The position numbers and the translations under genes are program-made. From VRUE01 sp044867645 (GTDB taxonomy: Bacteria > Actinomycetota > Thermoleophilia > Solirubrobacterales > 70-9), in the NCBI GenBank assembly GCA_044867645.1, contig JBIOVI010000037.1:62001-126000 (forward strand): a stretch of 64,000 bases of DNA, read 5' to 3'. Under the pieces are notes generated by a model, which was not told the DNA's origin, made no database searches, and saw only the letters and a program-made list of their open reading frames with translations. Every line of letters begins with the position of its first letter. Position 1 is the stretch's first letter. Positions 49,425-58,667 of the stretch are shown in pieces.

Positions 49425-50801
49425 ATGCCTGAGCGAGAATTCGACGCGATCGTGATCGGCGCCGGCGCTCCGGGCGAGGTCTGCGCGGGACGGATGGCGG
49501 ATGGCGGGCTCGAGGTCGCGATCGTCGAGCAGCATCTGGTCGGTGGCGAATGCTCTTATTACGCCTGCATGCCGTCGAAGGCGCTGCTGCGCCCCGGCGA
49601 GCTGCTGGCGGAGGCGCGACGGGTCCCCGGAGTCGCCACGGCGGTCACGGGCGAGCTCGACCCCAAGTCGGTCCTCGACCGTCGCGATGAGGTAATCCAC
49701 CACCTCGACGATTCCAGCCAGCTCCCCTGGCTGGGAGACCGCGGTATCGAGCTGTTTCGCGGCGAGGGCAGGCTGGATGGCGAGCGCAGGGTCACGGTTG
49801 GCGAAGAGACGTTGACCGCCCGTCGAGCGGTCGTGGTCGCGACTGGCAGCAGCGCCGCGATGCCGCCGATCGACGGGCTCGATTCGGTGCGAGCCTGGAA
49901 CAACCGCGACGCGACGACCTCGAAGCAAGTACCGCCGAGCATGGTCGTCCTCGGCGGCGGCCCGGTCGGCTCCGAGCTGGCTCAGGCATGGTCCACGCTA
50001 GGGGCGCAGGTAATCCTGATCGAGGGAGAGGAGCGACTGCTACCGCGAGAGGAGCCCTTCGCCGGCGAACAGGTCGAGGCTTCGCTGCGCGATGCCTATG
50101 GAATCGACGTCCGCACCGGTGTCCTCGCCGAGCGGGTCTCCCCTGGTGGAGCGGGCGTCGTCGTCGAGCTGAACGACGGCGACCGGGTCGACGCGGCGGA
50201 GATCCTCGTCGCGATCGGTCGCGTGCCTCGGACCGAGGGAATCGGGCTGGAGTCGGCGGGGGTCGGCCCAGGCGAGCACGGCTTCCTCGAAACCGACGAG
50301 ACGCTGAAGGTCGGTGGTCGCGACTGGCTCTACGCCGTCGGCGACGTCAACGGGCGAGCTCTGTTCACCCACATGGGCAAGTACCAGGCCTGGGTCGCAG
50401 CGGAGAACGTGCTGGGGCGAGAGGTCGAGGCGCTAGCCGAAGACATCGGCACGCCGCGTGTCACCTTCACCGATCCTCAGGTCGCCGCCGTGGGCAAGAC
50501 CCTGGCCCAGGCAGAGGAGGCAGGGATTGACGCCAGAGCAGTCGACGTCCCCACCGACGGCACCGCGGGGGCGAGCTTTCAGGGCAAGGACACCGGTGGC
50601 ACCTCCCGCTTAGTCGTCGACGAGCGCACCGAGACCATCGTCGGCGCGACCTTCAGCGGCTTCGAGACGGCCGACTTCCTCCATGCCGCCACGATCGCGA
50701 TCGTCGGCGAGGTGCCCCTCCCCCGTCTCCGGCACGCTGTCGCGGCCTACCCGAGCCGCAGCGAGATCTGGCTGAAGCTACTCGAGGCCTACGGCCTCTA
50801 G
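49425..50801 (+). CDS. Pyridine nucleotide-disulfide oxidoreductase, class I type
   Basis: 458 residues from ATG 49425. FAD site AIVIGAGAPGEVCA, redox disulfide GGECSYYACMPSKAL (Cys-x4-Cys), NAD(P) site VVLGGGPVGSELAQAW, and second FAD block LYAVGDVNG. Length and order match dihydrolipoamide dehydrogenase and mercuric reductase. In the C-terminal dimer domain the usual HxHPTxSE is AAYPSRSE: the catalytic His is replaced by Tyr. Normal lipoamide oxidation is therefore unlikely; a quinone or other NAD(P)H-linked reductase role is more plausible. Confidence 0.9.
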   Translation: MPEREFDAIVIGAGAPGEVCAGRMADGGLEVAIVEQHLVGGECSYYACMPSKALLRPGELLAEARRVPGVATAVTGELDPKSVLDRRDEVIHHLDDSSQLPWLGDRGIELFRGEGRLDGERRVTVGEETLTARRAVVVATGSSAAMPPIDGLDSVRAWNNRDATTSKQVPPSMVVLGGGPVGSELAQAWSTLGAQVILIEGEERLLPREEPFAGEQVEASLRDAYGIDVRTGVLAERVSPGGAGVVVELNDGDRVDAAEILVAIGRVPRTEGIGLESAGVGPGEHGFLETDETLKVGGRDWLYAVGDVNGRALFTHMGKYQAWVAAENVLGREVEALAEDIGTPRVTFTDPQVAAVGKTLAQAEEAGIDARAVDVPTDGTAGASFQGKDTGGTSRLVVDERTETIVGATFSGFETADFLHAATIAIVGEVPLPRLRHAVAAYPSRSEIWLKLLEAYGL

Positions 50802-50803
50802 CT

Positions 50804-52411
50804 TCAGACCCTGGAGCGGCGCTTCAGGTCTTCGGCGAACTCCCTGGGGAGACCCGGAATCTCGTCCAGTTCGTCGATCGACTGGAAGCGACCGACCCGC
50901 TCCCGGTGCGCGAGCAGGCGAGTCGCCTGGGTGACCGATAGGCCGTGACTCCGCAGCTGCTCGAAGCTGACGCTGTTGAGCTCGATCGTCTCACCGGGCT
51001 GCACGGGCGCCGGGGGCGCCGGCTCGGGCTGGGGCGGTGCCGGTTGAGGCGGTGCCGGCTGACCGGTTTGGAACTGTGACTGGATCGGCGGCGGAGCGGT
51101 CTGGGGCTCCGGCGCGGGTGGCGGAGGCTCTGGAGACGGCGACTGCGGTTGCTGCTCCCACGACGACGGAGGCAGGGGTTGTGGGTTCAGCGGGGCCTCG
51201 CCCTGGACTGAGCCGAGCACGGCTCGCTCGGCTTCGGCGGCGCGGCGCTCCGCATCGCGGGCGCGCTCCTCCGCCTGGGCGACGCTCTCCTCGATCTGGC
51301 GCAAACGCTGCTGCCGCTCGGCCTCCTCTGCTTTCAGCTTCGATAGGCGCTCCGCCTCGGCAGCTCGCCGTTCCGCGGCTTTCGTCCTCTCCTCGATCTG
51401 GCGCAACCGCTCCTGCGCTTCCGACAGGGACCGCTCCTGCGCTTCACGCTCCAGCTGCAGCTGCTGTTCCGCCGTCTGCATGTCGGGTGCTGCCGCCGGA
51501 GCTGCCGCCTGGGGCGGTGGGACGGCAGCCATGCTCTGAGTGGTCTGCCCTGCCTCGCCCGGTCCGGCCTCGGCAAGCGCCCGCCGCTCCTCGGCTTCGC
51601 GCTGCAGGCGCTCTGCCTCTTCGATGCGGCGATCCGCCTCGGCTCTGATCCGCTCCTCCTCGCGCTGGATTTCCGCCACCTTGTCCTGGACGCGCTGTTC
51701 GGCGATCGCGGGGTCGTAACCGGCCGCCGAAGGCTGCACGGGCGGTTGTGGCGGCATCGCCGCCGCGGGCGGCGGGGCCGGAACCGGCGGCATCGGCATG
51801 CTCGGCGGAGGCGGGGTCGCCGGCGGCGGCGGGGTTGCGCCGGGCGGCGGCACGGGCGGCGGGGTCTGGGCCGATGGGTATGGCTGTGCCGGCGGTGGGG
51901 CCTGCGGTGGCGCCGCGGTCGCCCCGGCGGCACCTTGCTCGAGCAGGGCTCGCTCCTGCGCCGCGCGGGCGGCGATCAGCTCGCGCTCGGCCTTGGCTGC
52001 CTCCTTCTTCGCACGCCGGCCGGAGCCGCGGCTGCCCGGCTTGTGACGCCGTTCGGCCCGTTTCCCTGCCTTCTCTTCGCGGCGCCGCTTTGCCTCTTCC
52101 TGGCGACGTTTGCGATGTTCGGCACGGGCGGCGCGCTGCTGTTCGCGAGCCTGTTTGCGCTTCTCCTTGGCGTTCAGCGGCCGCCCGGAGGGCGGTGGCG
52201 GAACGGCGGCCGCGCCGCTTTTCTGCGCCTGCGGCTGTTGTGCTGACGATGGCGGGGGTGGAGGCGGAGGAGGCGATGCGACGCCCGCCTGCTTCCTGCC
52301 CTTGTCCTTGCTGCGGCGCTGAGTGATGCTGATCACCAGCAGGAGCAGCAGGATCGCGACGACGAGGCCGGCGACGAAGTACTCGATGTGGTCGCTGACG
52401 AAGTCAGCCAT
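50804..52411 (-). CDS. Membrane-anchored Pro-rich/coiled-coil protein with ComEA-like HhH
   Basis: 535 residues. One N-terminal membrane helix (about 10-29), then alternating Pro/Ala/Gln-rich stretches (about 43-75, 165-230, 300-320, 410-475) and highly charged helices rich in KRRQEEAKRR-type repeats (about 80-160) and coiled coil (about 235-400). The last 60 residues, IELNSVSFEQLRSHGLSVTQ followed by DELDEIPGLP, form a helix-hairpin-helix pair like that of ComEA. This suggests a DNA-binding head on a long flexible stalk at the membrane. It ends the ftsE-ftsX-ctp-rnb-smpB direction, 10 bases after smpB. Confidence 0.75.
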   Translation of the reverse strand: MADFVSDHIEYFVAGLVVAILLLLLVISITQRRSKDKGRKQAGVASPPPPPPPPSSAQQPQAQKSGAAAVPPPPSGRPLNAKEKRKQAREQQRAARAEHRKRRQEEAKRRREEKAGKRAERRHKPGSRGSGRRAKKEAAKAERELIAARAAQERALLEQGAAGATAAPPQAPPPAQPYPSAQTPPPVPPPGATPPPPATPPPPSMPMPPVPAPPPAAAMPPQPPVQPSAAGYDPAIAEQRVQDKVAEIQREEERIRAEADRRIEEAERLQREAEERRALAEAGPGEAGQTTQSMAAVPPPQAAAPAAAPDMQTAEQQLQLEREAQERSLSEAQERLRQIEERTKAAERRAAEAERLSKLKAEEAERQQRLRQIEESVAQAEERARDAERRAAEAERAVLGSVQGEAPLNPQPLPPSSWEQQPQSPSPEPPPPAPEPQTAPPPIQSQFQTGQPAPPQPAPPQPEPAPPAPVQPGETIELNSVSFEQLRSHGLSVTQATRLLAHRERVGRFQSIDELDEIPGLPREFAEDLKRRSRV

Positions 52412-52421
52412 AGACGCGACG

Positions 52422-52907
52422 CTACCTCATTCTGCCCTTGAATTCGCGCTCGACCTCGCGCCGCACGTCGCGCTCCGCGATCTCGCGACGGCGATCGCGC
52501 CCCTCCTTGCCGCGGACCAGCGCCAGCTCCACCTTCGCCCGCGAGCCTTTGAAGTAGATCCGGGTCGGGATCAGGGTCAGCCCGCGCTCGGCGGTCTTGC
52601 CGATCAGGCGCTCGATCTCCGCCCTGTGCAGGAGAAGCTTGCGAGGGCGCTCCGGCTCGTGGTTCTCGCGGCTGGCCGGCTCGTAGGGCGGGATGTGGAG
52701 ATTGCGCAGCCAGACCTCGCCATCGTCGATCGCCGCGTAGGCGTCGGTCATCTGCGCCTTGCCGTTGCGCAGCGACTTGACCTCAGAGCCGCGCAGCACG
52801 ATCCCCGTCTCGACCTTCTCAATCCACTCGAATTTGTGCCGGGCGCGGCGGTTGGTGGCGACGTCGCCGGAGGCCGGCTCGCGCTTCTTCTTCGCCTTCT
52901 TCGCCAC
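52422..52907 (-). CDS. smpB: SsrA-binding protein
   Basis: 161 residues from a GTG start. SmpB binds tmRNA and places it in the stalled ribosome. The OB-fold core is clear: ATNRRARHKFEWIEKVETGI, GSEVKSLRNGKAQMTDAYA, then the C-terminal tail with VRGKEGRDRRREIAERDVRR that enters the mRNA channel. It lies 3 bases downstream of the RNB gene, and ssrA itself is 3 kb further on the same strand. Confidence 0.96.
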   Translation of the reverse strand: MAKKAKKKREPASGDVATNRRARHKFEWIEKVETGIVLRGSEVKSLRNGKAQMTDAYAAIDDGEVWLRNLHIPPYEPASRENHEPERPRKLLLHRAEIERLIGKTAERGLTLIPTRIYFKGSRAKVELALVRGKEGRDRRREIAERDVRREVEREFKGRMR

Positions 52908-52910
52908 CTC

Positions 52911-54494
52911 TCAGGCCTCAGCCGGCTCGAGGTCGGCCCGCCCGCGCACCGCTTCGACGCCGCTCACCCGGACGGATACCGGGTCCCCGAGCCGCAGTCT
53001 CTGCCGCGACTCCTGGCCGACCAGCGCCGTCTCGGTCTCGTTCAGCTCGAACCGCTCACCGCCGATGCGACGCGCCGGCAGAAAGCCTTCGTAGACATCG
53101 CCGAGCTCGCCGCCAAAGCCGGCGAAAGCGCCGGCTCGGATCAACCCGGATACCTCCCCCTCGAAGACCACGTCACCGCCCCTCTCTCGCAGCTCGCGCT
53201 CGAGCAGGAAAGCGGCGCAGATGTCGTCCGCCCGGCGCTCGATCCGCATCGACTCGCGCTCCCGCTCGCTGCAGTGCCAGGCCGCCTGGCGCACCTCCGC
53301 CGCGCTCGGCGCCGGCTCCCCCTCCCCCAGCGCCGCCAGCAGGGCGCGGTGGACGACCAGGTCCGGATAGCGCCGGATCGGCGAGGTGAAATGACAGTAG
53401 GCGGGGCTGCCAAGTCCGGCGTGGCCGCTGTTGCGCTCGCTGTACTGGGCCTGTTTGAGGGAACGCAGCACGAGCGATGTATACGCCTCACGGCCATGCC
53501 CGCGTCGCGCCGCCTCGCGCGCCACCAGGTGGCTCGCCTCGGCCGCGAGCGTCGCTGCCTCCCGCGGCGCCGGCGTCCCACGCAGCGGTGGCGTCGGGAT
53601 CTCCAGCTCGTGCAGCTGTCTCATCAACGCCTCAATCCGCCGCGGGTCGGGCTGTGGGTGGACCCGGTAGATCGCCGGCACACGTTTGCGCTCCAAGAGC
53701 TGCGCTACCTGCTCGTTGGCGAGGATCATCAGCCGCTCGATCAGGCGGTGCGACTCGGTTTGAGCGACTGCGCGCGCGCTGACCGGGTCGCCGCCGGGGT
53801 CGAAGCGGAATTCCGGCTCGAAGGACTCGACATCGAGGCTGGCCGCGCTCCGCCGCTCTCCCAGCCTTGCGGCGGCTTCGCGGGCGATTGCGAGCGGCTC
53901 GGCGACATCCTCCGGTGCTTCGGCGCGGCCGGAAAAGATGACATCGAGTTCGTCGTAGTCGAGTCGCGCGTCGGAGCGGATGCGACCGCGGTAGAAGCTC
54001 GCGGAACCCGGCTTGCCAGTCGGACCCAGCTCGATCTCCGCCGTGACCGCAAGGCGCTCCACGCCGGGTGCGAGGCTGCACGCCTCCTCGCTCAGTGCGT
54101 GCGGCAACATCGGCTCGACAGCGCCCGGAGCGTAGGTGCTGTTGGCGCGGCGCTGTGCCTCTAGATCGAGCGGCGATCCCGGCGGGACGTGAGCGGCGAC
54201 GTCGGCGATGTGGATCCAGAGACGGATCGAATCGCCCTCCCACCGTGCCGAGACCGCGTCGTCGAAGTCGCGAGCGGTCGCTGGATCGACGGTAAAGGTC
54301 GGCAGCTCAGTCAGATCGCGCCGCGGACCGCTGCGCGACTCCGCCGTTTCCGCCGCTTTCCCGGCCTCGAGCTCCAGCGAGGCGCTAAAGCCGCGCCCGC
54401 CCAACTCCTCACGCAGCAGCTCCTCGACCGCTTCGCCGGCGGTCTTCGGCACCGCCCTCCGACCCCGGCCGCGCGCCCGCTGCTGGAAGCTCAT
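52911..54494 (-). CDS. RNase R/II-type exoribonuclease (RNB)
   Basis: 527 residues. Degrades RNA 3' to 5'. RNB domain (about 60-420): TVDPATARDFDDAVSA with the catalytic Asp cluster, LWIHIADVAAHV, RVHPQPDP, and AYCHFTSPIRRYPDLVVHR; C-terminal S1 domain (about 440-525). The cold-shock domains usual at the N-terminus of RNase R are missing; only about 60 residues precede RNB, so it is a compact form. The start overlaps the ctp-like stop by 4 bases, and smpB follows, matching the known RNase R-SmpB-tmRNA link. Confidence 0.93.
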   Translation of the reverse strand: MSFQQRARGRGRRAVPKTAGEAVEELLREELGGRGFSASLELEAGKAAETAESRSGPRRDLTELPTFTVDPATARDFDDAVSARWEGDSIRLWIHIADVAAHVPPGSPLDLEAQRRANSTYAPGAVEPMLPHALSEEACSLAPGVERLAVTAEIELGPTGKPGSASFYRGRIRSDARLDYDELDVIFSGRAEAPEDVAEPLAIAREAAARLGERRSAASLDVESFEPEFRFDPGGDPVSARAVAQTESHRLIERLMILANEQVAQLLERKRVPAIYRVHPQPDPRRIEALMRQLHELEIPTPPLRGTPAPREAATLAAEASHLVAREAARRGHGREAYTSLVLRSLKQAQYSERNSGHAGLGSPAYCHFTSPIRRYPDLVVHRALLAALGEGEPAPSAAEVRQAAWHCSERERESMRIERRADDICAAFLLERELRERGGDVVFEGEVSGLIRAGAFAGFGGELGDVYEGFLPARRIGGERFELNETETALVGQESRQRLRLGDPVSVRVSGVEAVRGRADLEPAEA

Positions 54495-55669
54495 TGGCGT
54501 GCCGCGAGGACGCCAAGCGCCCGTTCCAGCATCTCGTCCTTGGCCGTTTCGGGCAGGTCCCGCGCCGGCACATCCGGATGGATGCCCTTGCCCGCTAGAT
54601 TGGCTCCGTCCGGCGTGAAGTACTCGCCAACCGTCAGCTTCAGCGCGCCGCCGTTGGAGAGCCCGATCTCCTGCTGGAAGACACCCTTGCCGAAGGAGCG
54701 CGTGCCCACCGTCTTCGCCCCGGCGTCATCGGTGAGCGCCGCGGTGAGGATCTCCGCCGCCGACGCCGTGTTGCGGTCGATCAAGACGACGATCGGCAGC
54801 GCCGGCAGATTGCCCCCCTCGGTCTTGTAGACGGTGGAGCCCTGAGTGCGCGACTCGGTCGAGACCACGGTTTCGTCCTTTGGCAGGAAGATGCTCGCGG
54901 TAAGCACCGCCTCGTCCAGCAAGCCGCCGCCGTTGCCACGTAGGTCGAGCACCAGTCCCTGCGCGCCGTCGTTCTGCAGCTTGCGGACAGCCCGCTGCAG
55001 CGCCCCGTGGGCGCCTTCGCTGAAGACGGCAAGGCGGGCGTAGCCGAGCTTCCTCCCGTCTACGGTCTCCAGCTTGCTGCTGACGACCGGCACCGAAATC
55101 TGGGCCCGGATCAGGCGCACCCGCCGCACGCCTCCCTGCGGGCCGCGAACGCCGAGCGTCACCTCGGACCCTTCCGGGCCCTTGATCCGAGCCGTCGCGG
55201 TGTTGGCGTCGAGGCCGCCGATCGGCTTCCCGTCGACCGCGACGATCGTCTCCTCCACCTCGATCCCGGCTTTTTCGGCAGGCGAGCGCTTGAAGACTCT
55301 TTCCACCCGCAACCCGCCCTTCACGCTCGTCACGCTGAGCCCGACCCCGGAGAAACGTCCCTCGATTTCTTCGTTGAATTGGGCCAGCATCGCCGGCGAG
55401 AAGTAGTCGGAGAAGCGATCGCGGTAGTGGCGGCGCAGCCCACGAACCATGCCCTGCAATGAGGAGTCGGTCAGCTCTCCCCCCGAGACCTCGCGGTAGT
55501 AGTTGCCCTCGATCAGTTCGCTCGCTTCGGCGGTCAAGCCGGCGGAGTCGTCGACGAAGACGTCGCGCAGAGGCGGCGGCATCTTTGCCGGGTGGCCACC
55601 GATCCAGAGTCCGGCAGCGAGCATCAGGAGCAGCGCGACCGTCAGGCCAACCGTCCGTCCCAACCTCAT
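54491..55669 (-). CDS. C-terminal processing peptidase (S41)
   Basis: 392 residues. A signal anchor (about 5-25) is followed by an N-terminal helical cap, a PDZ domain (about 105-190: GRFSGVGLSVTSVKGGLRV, SPAEKAGI, DGKPIGG) and the S41 catalytic core with GLVLDLRGNGGG, Ser of NTASAAEIL and Lys of FGKGVFQQ. It trims the C-termini of exported proteins. Located 31 bases after ftsX, where peptidases of this type often accompany FtsEX-controlled cell wall hydrolysis. Confidence 0.93.
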   Translation of the reverse strand: MRLGRTVGLTVALLLMLAAGLWIGGHPAKMPPPLRDVFVDDSAGLTAEASELIEGNYYREVSGGELTDSSLQGMVRGLRRHYRDRFSDYFSPAMLAQFNEEIEGRFSGVGLSVTSVKGGLRVERVFKRSPAEKAGIEVEETIVAVDGKPIGGLDANTATARIKGPEGSEVTLGVRGPQGGVRRVRLIRAQISVPVVSSKLETVDGRKLGYARLAVFSEGAHGALQRAVRKLQNDGAQGLVLDLRGNGGGLLDEAVLTASIFLPKDETVVSTESRTQGSTVYKTEGGNLPALPIVVLIDRNTASAAEILTAALTDDAGAKTVGTRSFGKGVFQQEIGLSNGGALKLTVGEYFTPDGANLAGKGIHPDVPARDLPETAKDEMLERALGVLAARQ

Positions 55670-55700
55670 GCGGGCTCAGCGCTCCCCGCGGTGGTGGGCA

Positions 55701-56618
55701 CTACACCTTGAGGAAGCGCCGCAGGGTGACGCCGGAGCCGACCGCCGAGACCAGGACCGCGGCGGCGAAGAGGATCGCGACCAGCGCCGGGAAGGAGAGC
55801 GTGGTGCTGTTCTGCGCCGCCAGGAAGCCGATGCTGTCGCTCAGCGGGTCGACGATGGTCAACTTGCCGAGCCACAGGATCAGTATGGCGATCAGACCGC
55901 CGAAGAAGCCAACCACGACTCCCTCGATCATGAACGGCCAGCGGATGAACCAGCGGGTGGCGCCGACCAAGCGCATCACCTCGACCTCACGGCGGCGGGT
56001 ATAGATCGAGAGCCGGATCGTGTTGCCGACCAGCATCAGCGAGGCGACGATCAAGAGGGCGGTGATCACGGTGAGGACGATCTTCAGCGCGCTCGTCACC
56101 TGCTCGATCTTCCTCGAATCTTCCTGGCGGTCGAAGACGTCCTGGACGATCGGTGAGATCGGCTGCGGCTTGCCGTTGGGACCGGGTGGAGCGATCGCCG
56201 TCCTCACCGCATCGAGGTTGCCGGCGTCGTCAGCCTGGATCTTGAAGTTTGCGGGAAGCGGGTTGGAATGCAGCTGAGCGAGCAATTCGCTGCTCTTCTC
56301 CTTGCCGAGGTCGTCGCTTAGTTCCTTCAGAGCCTCGGCCTTGGTGATCAGCTCCACCGAGGCGACGTGCGGGATCGCCAGCAGCCGCCGTTCGAGCTCT
56401 TTGATTTCGGCGGGGGTCGCGTCGTCGTAGATCGCCGCCCGGGTTTCGAGACTGTCGCGGACCTCGTCGCTCTTCGCCTGCGTGGTCTGGAAGATCGGGA
56501 TCAGGACGCCGAGCAGGATCACGGTGACGACCGTGGTGACGACCGCCGCCATGCTCGGCGCGCCGTTGCGGCGCAGCGCCCGGAAGGCCTCCTGGGTGAA
56601 GAAGAGCAGTCGTGACAT
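55701..56618 (-). CDS. ftsX: Cell division protein FtsX
   Basis: 305 residues. Four membrane helices: one near the N-terminus (about 24-44), an extracellular loop of about 130 residues, then three (about 180-205, 230-255, 275-297). The C-terminal FtsX permease block TRRREVEVMRLVGATRWFIRWPFM is intact. With FtsE it controls peptidoglycan hydrolases at the septum. The start follows the ftsE stop with no gap. Confidence 0.94.
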   Translation of the reverse strand: MSRLLFFTQEAFRALRRNGAPSMAAVVTTVVTVILLGVLIPIFQTTQAKSDEVRDSLETRAAIYDDATPAEIKELERRLLAIPHVASVELITKAEALKELSDDLGKEKSSELLAQLHSNPLPANFKIQADDAGNLDAVRTAIAPPGPNGKPQPISPIVQDVFDRQEDSRKIEQVTSALKIVLTVITALLIVASLMLVGNTIRLSIYTRRREVEVMRLVGATRWFIRWPFMIEGVVVGFFGGLIAILILWLGKLTIVDPLSDSIGFLAAQNSTTLSFPALVAILFAAAVLVSAVGSGVTLRRFLKV

Positions 56619-57461
56619 TTAGAAGAGAGAGTCGTGGGTGTGGCCGTTGGTCTGTCCCTCGGGGCCGACCCCCATCTCGGCCCGCATCCGCAGACCGAAC
56701 TCGGAAGTCGACTCCTCGGTGTAGCCGCCGCTGACCTCGTCGCGGACGACGCGACCCTCGTATAGCTCGATCACGCGGCGCCTCATGTTGTCGACCATCT
56801 CGCGGTCGTGGGTGACGACGAGGACCGTGGTGCCGGTCTTGTTGATCCGGTAGAGCAGCTGCATCACGCCGATCGAAGTGACCGGGTCGAGGTTGCCGCT
56901 CGGCTCGTCGGCGAGCAGCAGCGGCGGGTGATTGACGAAGGCGCGGGCGATCGAGACGCGCTGCTGCTCGCCGCCGGAGAGCTCGTCCGGATAGCTGTGC
57001 AGCTTGGTCGAGAGCCCGACCAGGCGCAGGATCTCCGGCACCTGGCGACGGATTTCGCCGCGGTGGGCGCCGATCACCTGCAGCGCATAGGCGACGTTGT
57101 CGTAGACGGTGCGGTCGGGCAACAGCTTGAAGTCCTGGAAGACGGTGCCGATGTTGCGCCGCAACTGCGGGATTTTCTTATCCGACATCGCGCCGATGTC
57201 GCGCCCGGCGATGCGGACGCTGCCCTCGGTTGCCTCCAGCTCGCGGATCAGCATCTTGATCAGCGTCGACTTACCGCATCCGGTCGGGCCGACCAGAAAG
57301 ACGAACTCGCCGCGGTCGATCGCCAGCGAAACGCGATCGAGCGCCATGTGGCCGCCGGGATAGACCTTGGTCACGTCGCGCAGCTCGATGATCGGCGCGC
57401 CGCCCTTGCGGTTGCGTGGCGCCGCCTGCTCGCCGCTCTTTCGCTTTCTCGCTCTAGCCAT
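56619..57461 (-). CDS. ftsE: Cell division ATP-binding protein FtsE
   Basis: 280 residues, with basic N-terminal (about 20) and acidic C-terminal extensions over the usual 225. ABC ATPase with Walker A GPTGCGKSTL, FQDFKLLPDRTVYDNVA (the FtsE-specific Q-loop region), signature LSGGEQQRVSIARAF, Walker B LLLADEPSGNLDP and VVTHDREMVD. It forms the type VII ABC complex with FtsX. First gene of the cluster; 173 bases separate it from a divergent membrane-protein gene. prfB, often its upstream neighbour, is not here. Confidence 0.95.
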   Translation of the reverse strand: MARARKRKSGEQAAPRNRKGGAPIIELRDVTKVYPGGHMALDRVSLAIDRGEFVFLVGPTGCGKSTLIKMLIRELEATEGSVRIAGRDIGAMSDKKIPQLRRNIGTVFQDFKLLPDRTVYDNVAYALQVIGAHRGEIRRQVPEILRLVGLSTKLHSYPDELSGGEQQRVSIARAFVNHPPLLLADEPSGNLDPVTSIGVMQLLYRINKTGTTVLVVTHDREMVDNMRRRVIELYEGRVVRDEVSGGYTEESTSEFGLRMRAEMGVGPEGQTNGHTHDSLF

Positions 57462-57634
57462 GCCCGGGGACCTTCTCCAGCCACAGGGTGACTCCTGCGC
57501 CCCGCCTAGCGCGCAATACCCTGCCCATCGAAGGTGTGCGGAAGCTTAGCGAACTGTGAGCAGATCTTAGTATTTCGACTCTAAAGGCTTCCGAACCGAT
57601 CAGAAATGGTTGCGTTAGTTACTAGGACCTGAGA

Positions 57635-58648
57635 GTGTCGCCGCTGACCGGCCTCGGTCAGCCGATGGACAAGAACCCGAAACCCCCAGCCGGAAAAGCA
57701 GGGCCACCTCCCCTGCCGGCCCTCGCCCGGCCCGAGGCCCCCGGCAAGCTCGGCAAAGGCTTCAGCCAACGCATCTCGGCAAGCGTCGACAACACCGGCA
57801 AGGCACTTGCCGTGGTCGCCGGCCTCGGCGCCTTCTTCTACACGGCCGGCTATTTCGTCGAGTGGCAGCGCTTCAGGAAAGGCGGCCTGCCGCCGGAGGA
57901 GCTGCTCCCGCTGCTCCCCCGGGGGCAGATCGCGGCCGCGGGCGTGAGGGAGCTGTTCATCTCGCTCGTCTTCGGCGGCGCCTTGCTCGGCATCGTCGGC
58001 TGGGGCCTGGTGTGGGTGGCCCGCAAAGCCGACAAAAAAGAAACCCGATGGGCGTGGGCGATCAAGAAAGCGCTCTTCTCCCACGAGCTTCTGTTCCCGA
58101 CGGCCGTCGTCGGATTCATCACGCTGCTCATCGTGCCCTTCGGCAAAGCAGGCGTGATCGTCACGGCGATCCTCACCGCACTCTTCTTCTACATGCTGCA
58201 TCTGGTGCACGACTTCGTCGAAGAAGACCGTGACATCGTCGAGGAAGGCGGCGACGGTGCGAAGTTCCCCCTATGGCCGCTCTTTCTCGCCATCGGCCTG
58301 GCGGCGATCGTGCTCACTGGGGCACGGCAGTGGGAGTTTCCGGAACCGCGTCCTCATGCGGTCGTGTACCTCGAAGGCGGCCGCATCGTCCGTGGCGCTT
58401 ACGTGGCCAGCGATTCCGACAAGATCCTGATTCGACGGGGCGGTGACCCAACCCACCTCAAGATCCTGCGCGAGGACGAAGTGACGAGGGTGCGGTTGGA
58501 GAAGAGCTCCTATGCCTTCGGCAGAGACCCGTCGCTGCTGGACGACCTCTCCCACCTGGTGTTCAAAACCGACCTCAACTTCAGCTGCATCCCACCCGAG
58601 TGCCGTTGGGGGGACAACACCCGCTTCGGCCCCTCGTCGGCCTTTTAG
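57635..58648 (+). CDS. Integral membrane protein, unknown family
   Basis: 337 residues from GTG 57635, with AGGA about 7 bases ahead; ATG 57665 is the alternative. A Pro/Lys-rich cytoplasmic start is followed by about five membrane helices (near 62-78, 105-130, 148-165, 170-190 and 215-232), then a soluble C-terminal part of about 100 residues with RPHAVVYLEGGRIVRGAYVA and LIRRGGDPTHLKILRED, which looks like a small beta-barrel. No family recognised. Divergent from ftsE and convergent with tkt. It is moderately less GC-rich in its second half. Confidence 0.72.
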   Translation: MSPLTGLGQPMDKNPKPPAGKAGPPPLPALARPEAPGKLGKGFSQRISASVDNTGKALAVVAGLGAFFYTAGYFVEWQRFRKGGLPPEELLPLLPRGQIAAAGVRELFISLVFGGALLGIVGWGLVWVARKADKKETRWAWAIKKALFSHELLFPTAVVGFITLLIVPFGKAGVIVTAILTALFFYMLHLVHDFVEEDRDIVEEGGDGAKFPLWPLFLAIGLAAIVLTGARQWEFPEPRPHAVVYLEGGRIVRGAYVASDSDKILIRRGGDPTHLKILREDEVTRVRLEKSSYAFGRDPSLLDDLSHLVFKTDLNFSCIPPECRWGDNTRFGPSSAF

Positions 58649-58663
58649 GCTGGAGCGCCAGCC
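58648..58663. terminator. Short hairpin between convergent genes
   Basis: GGCTGG-AGCG-CCAGCC directly after the stop of the membrane-protein gene and 5 bases from the tkt stop. Six base pairs and no U-run, so a weak candidate shared terminator. Confidence 0.35.
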
Positions 58664-58667
58664 CCGA

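Noticed and set aside
51700..51900. Pro/Gly-rich repeats in the helix-hairpin-helix protein gene as a possible DNA repeat array
   Set aside because: These are codon-level low-complexity runs of a Pro-rich linker, without a regular unit or spacers, so not a CRISPR or minisatellite array.
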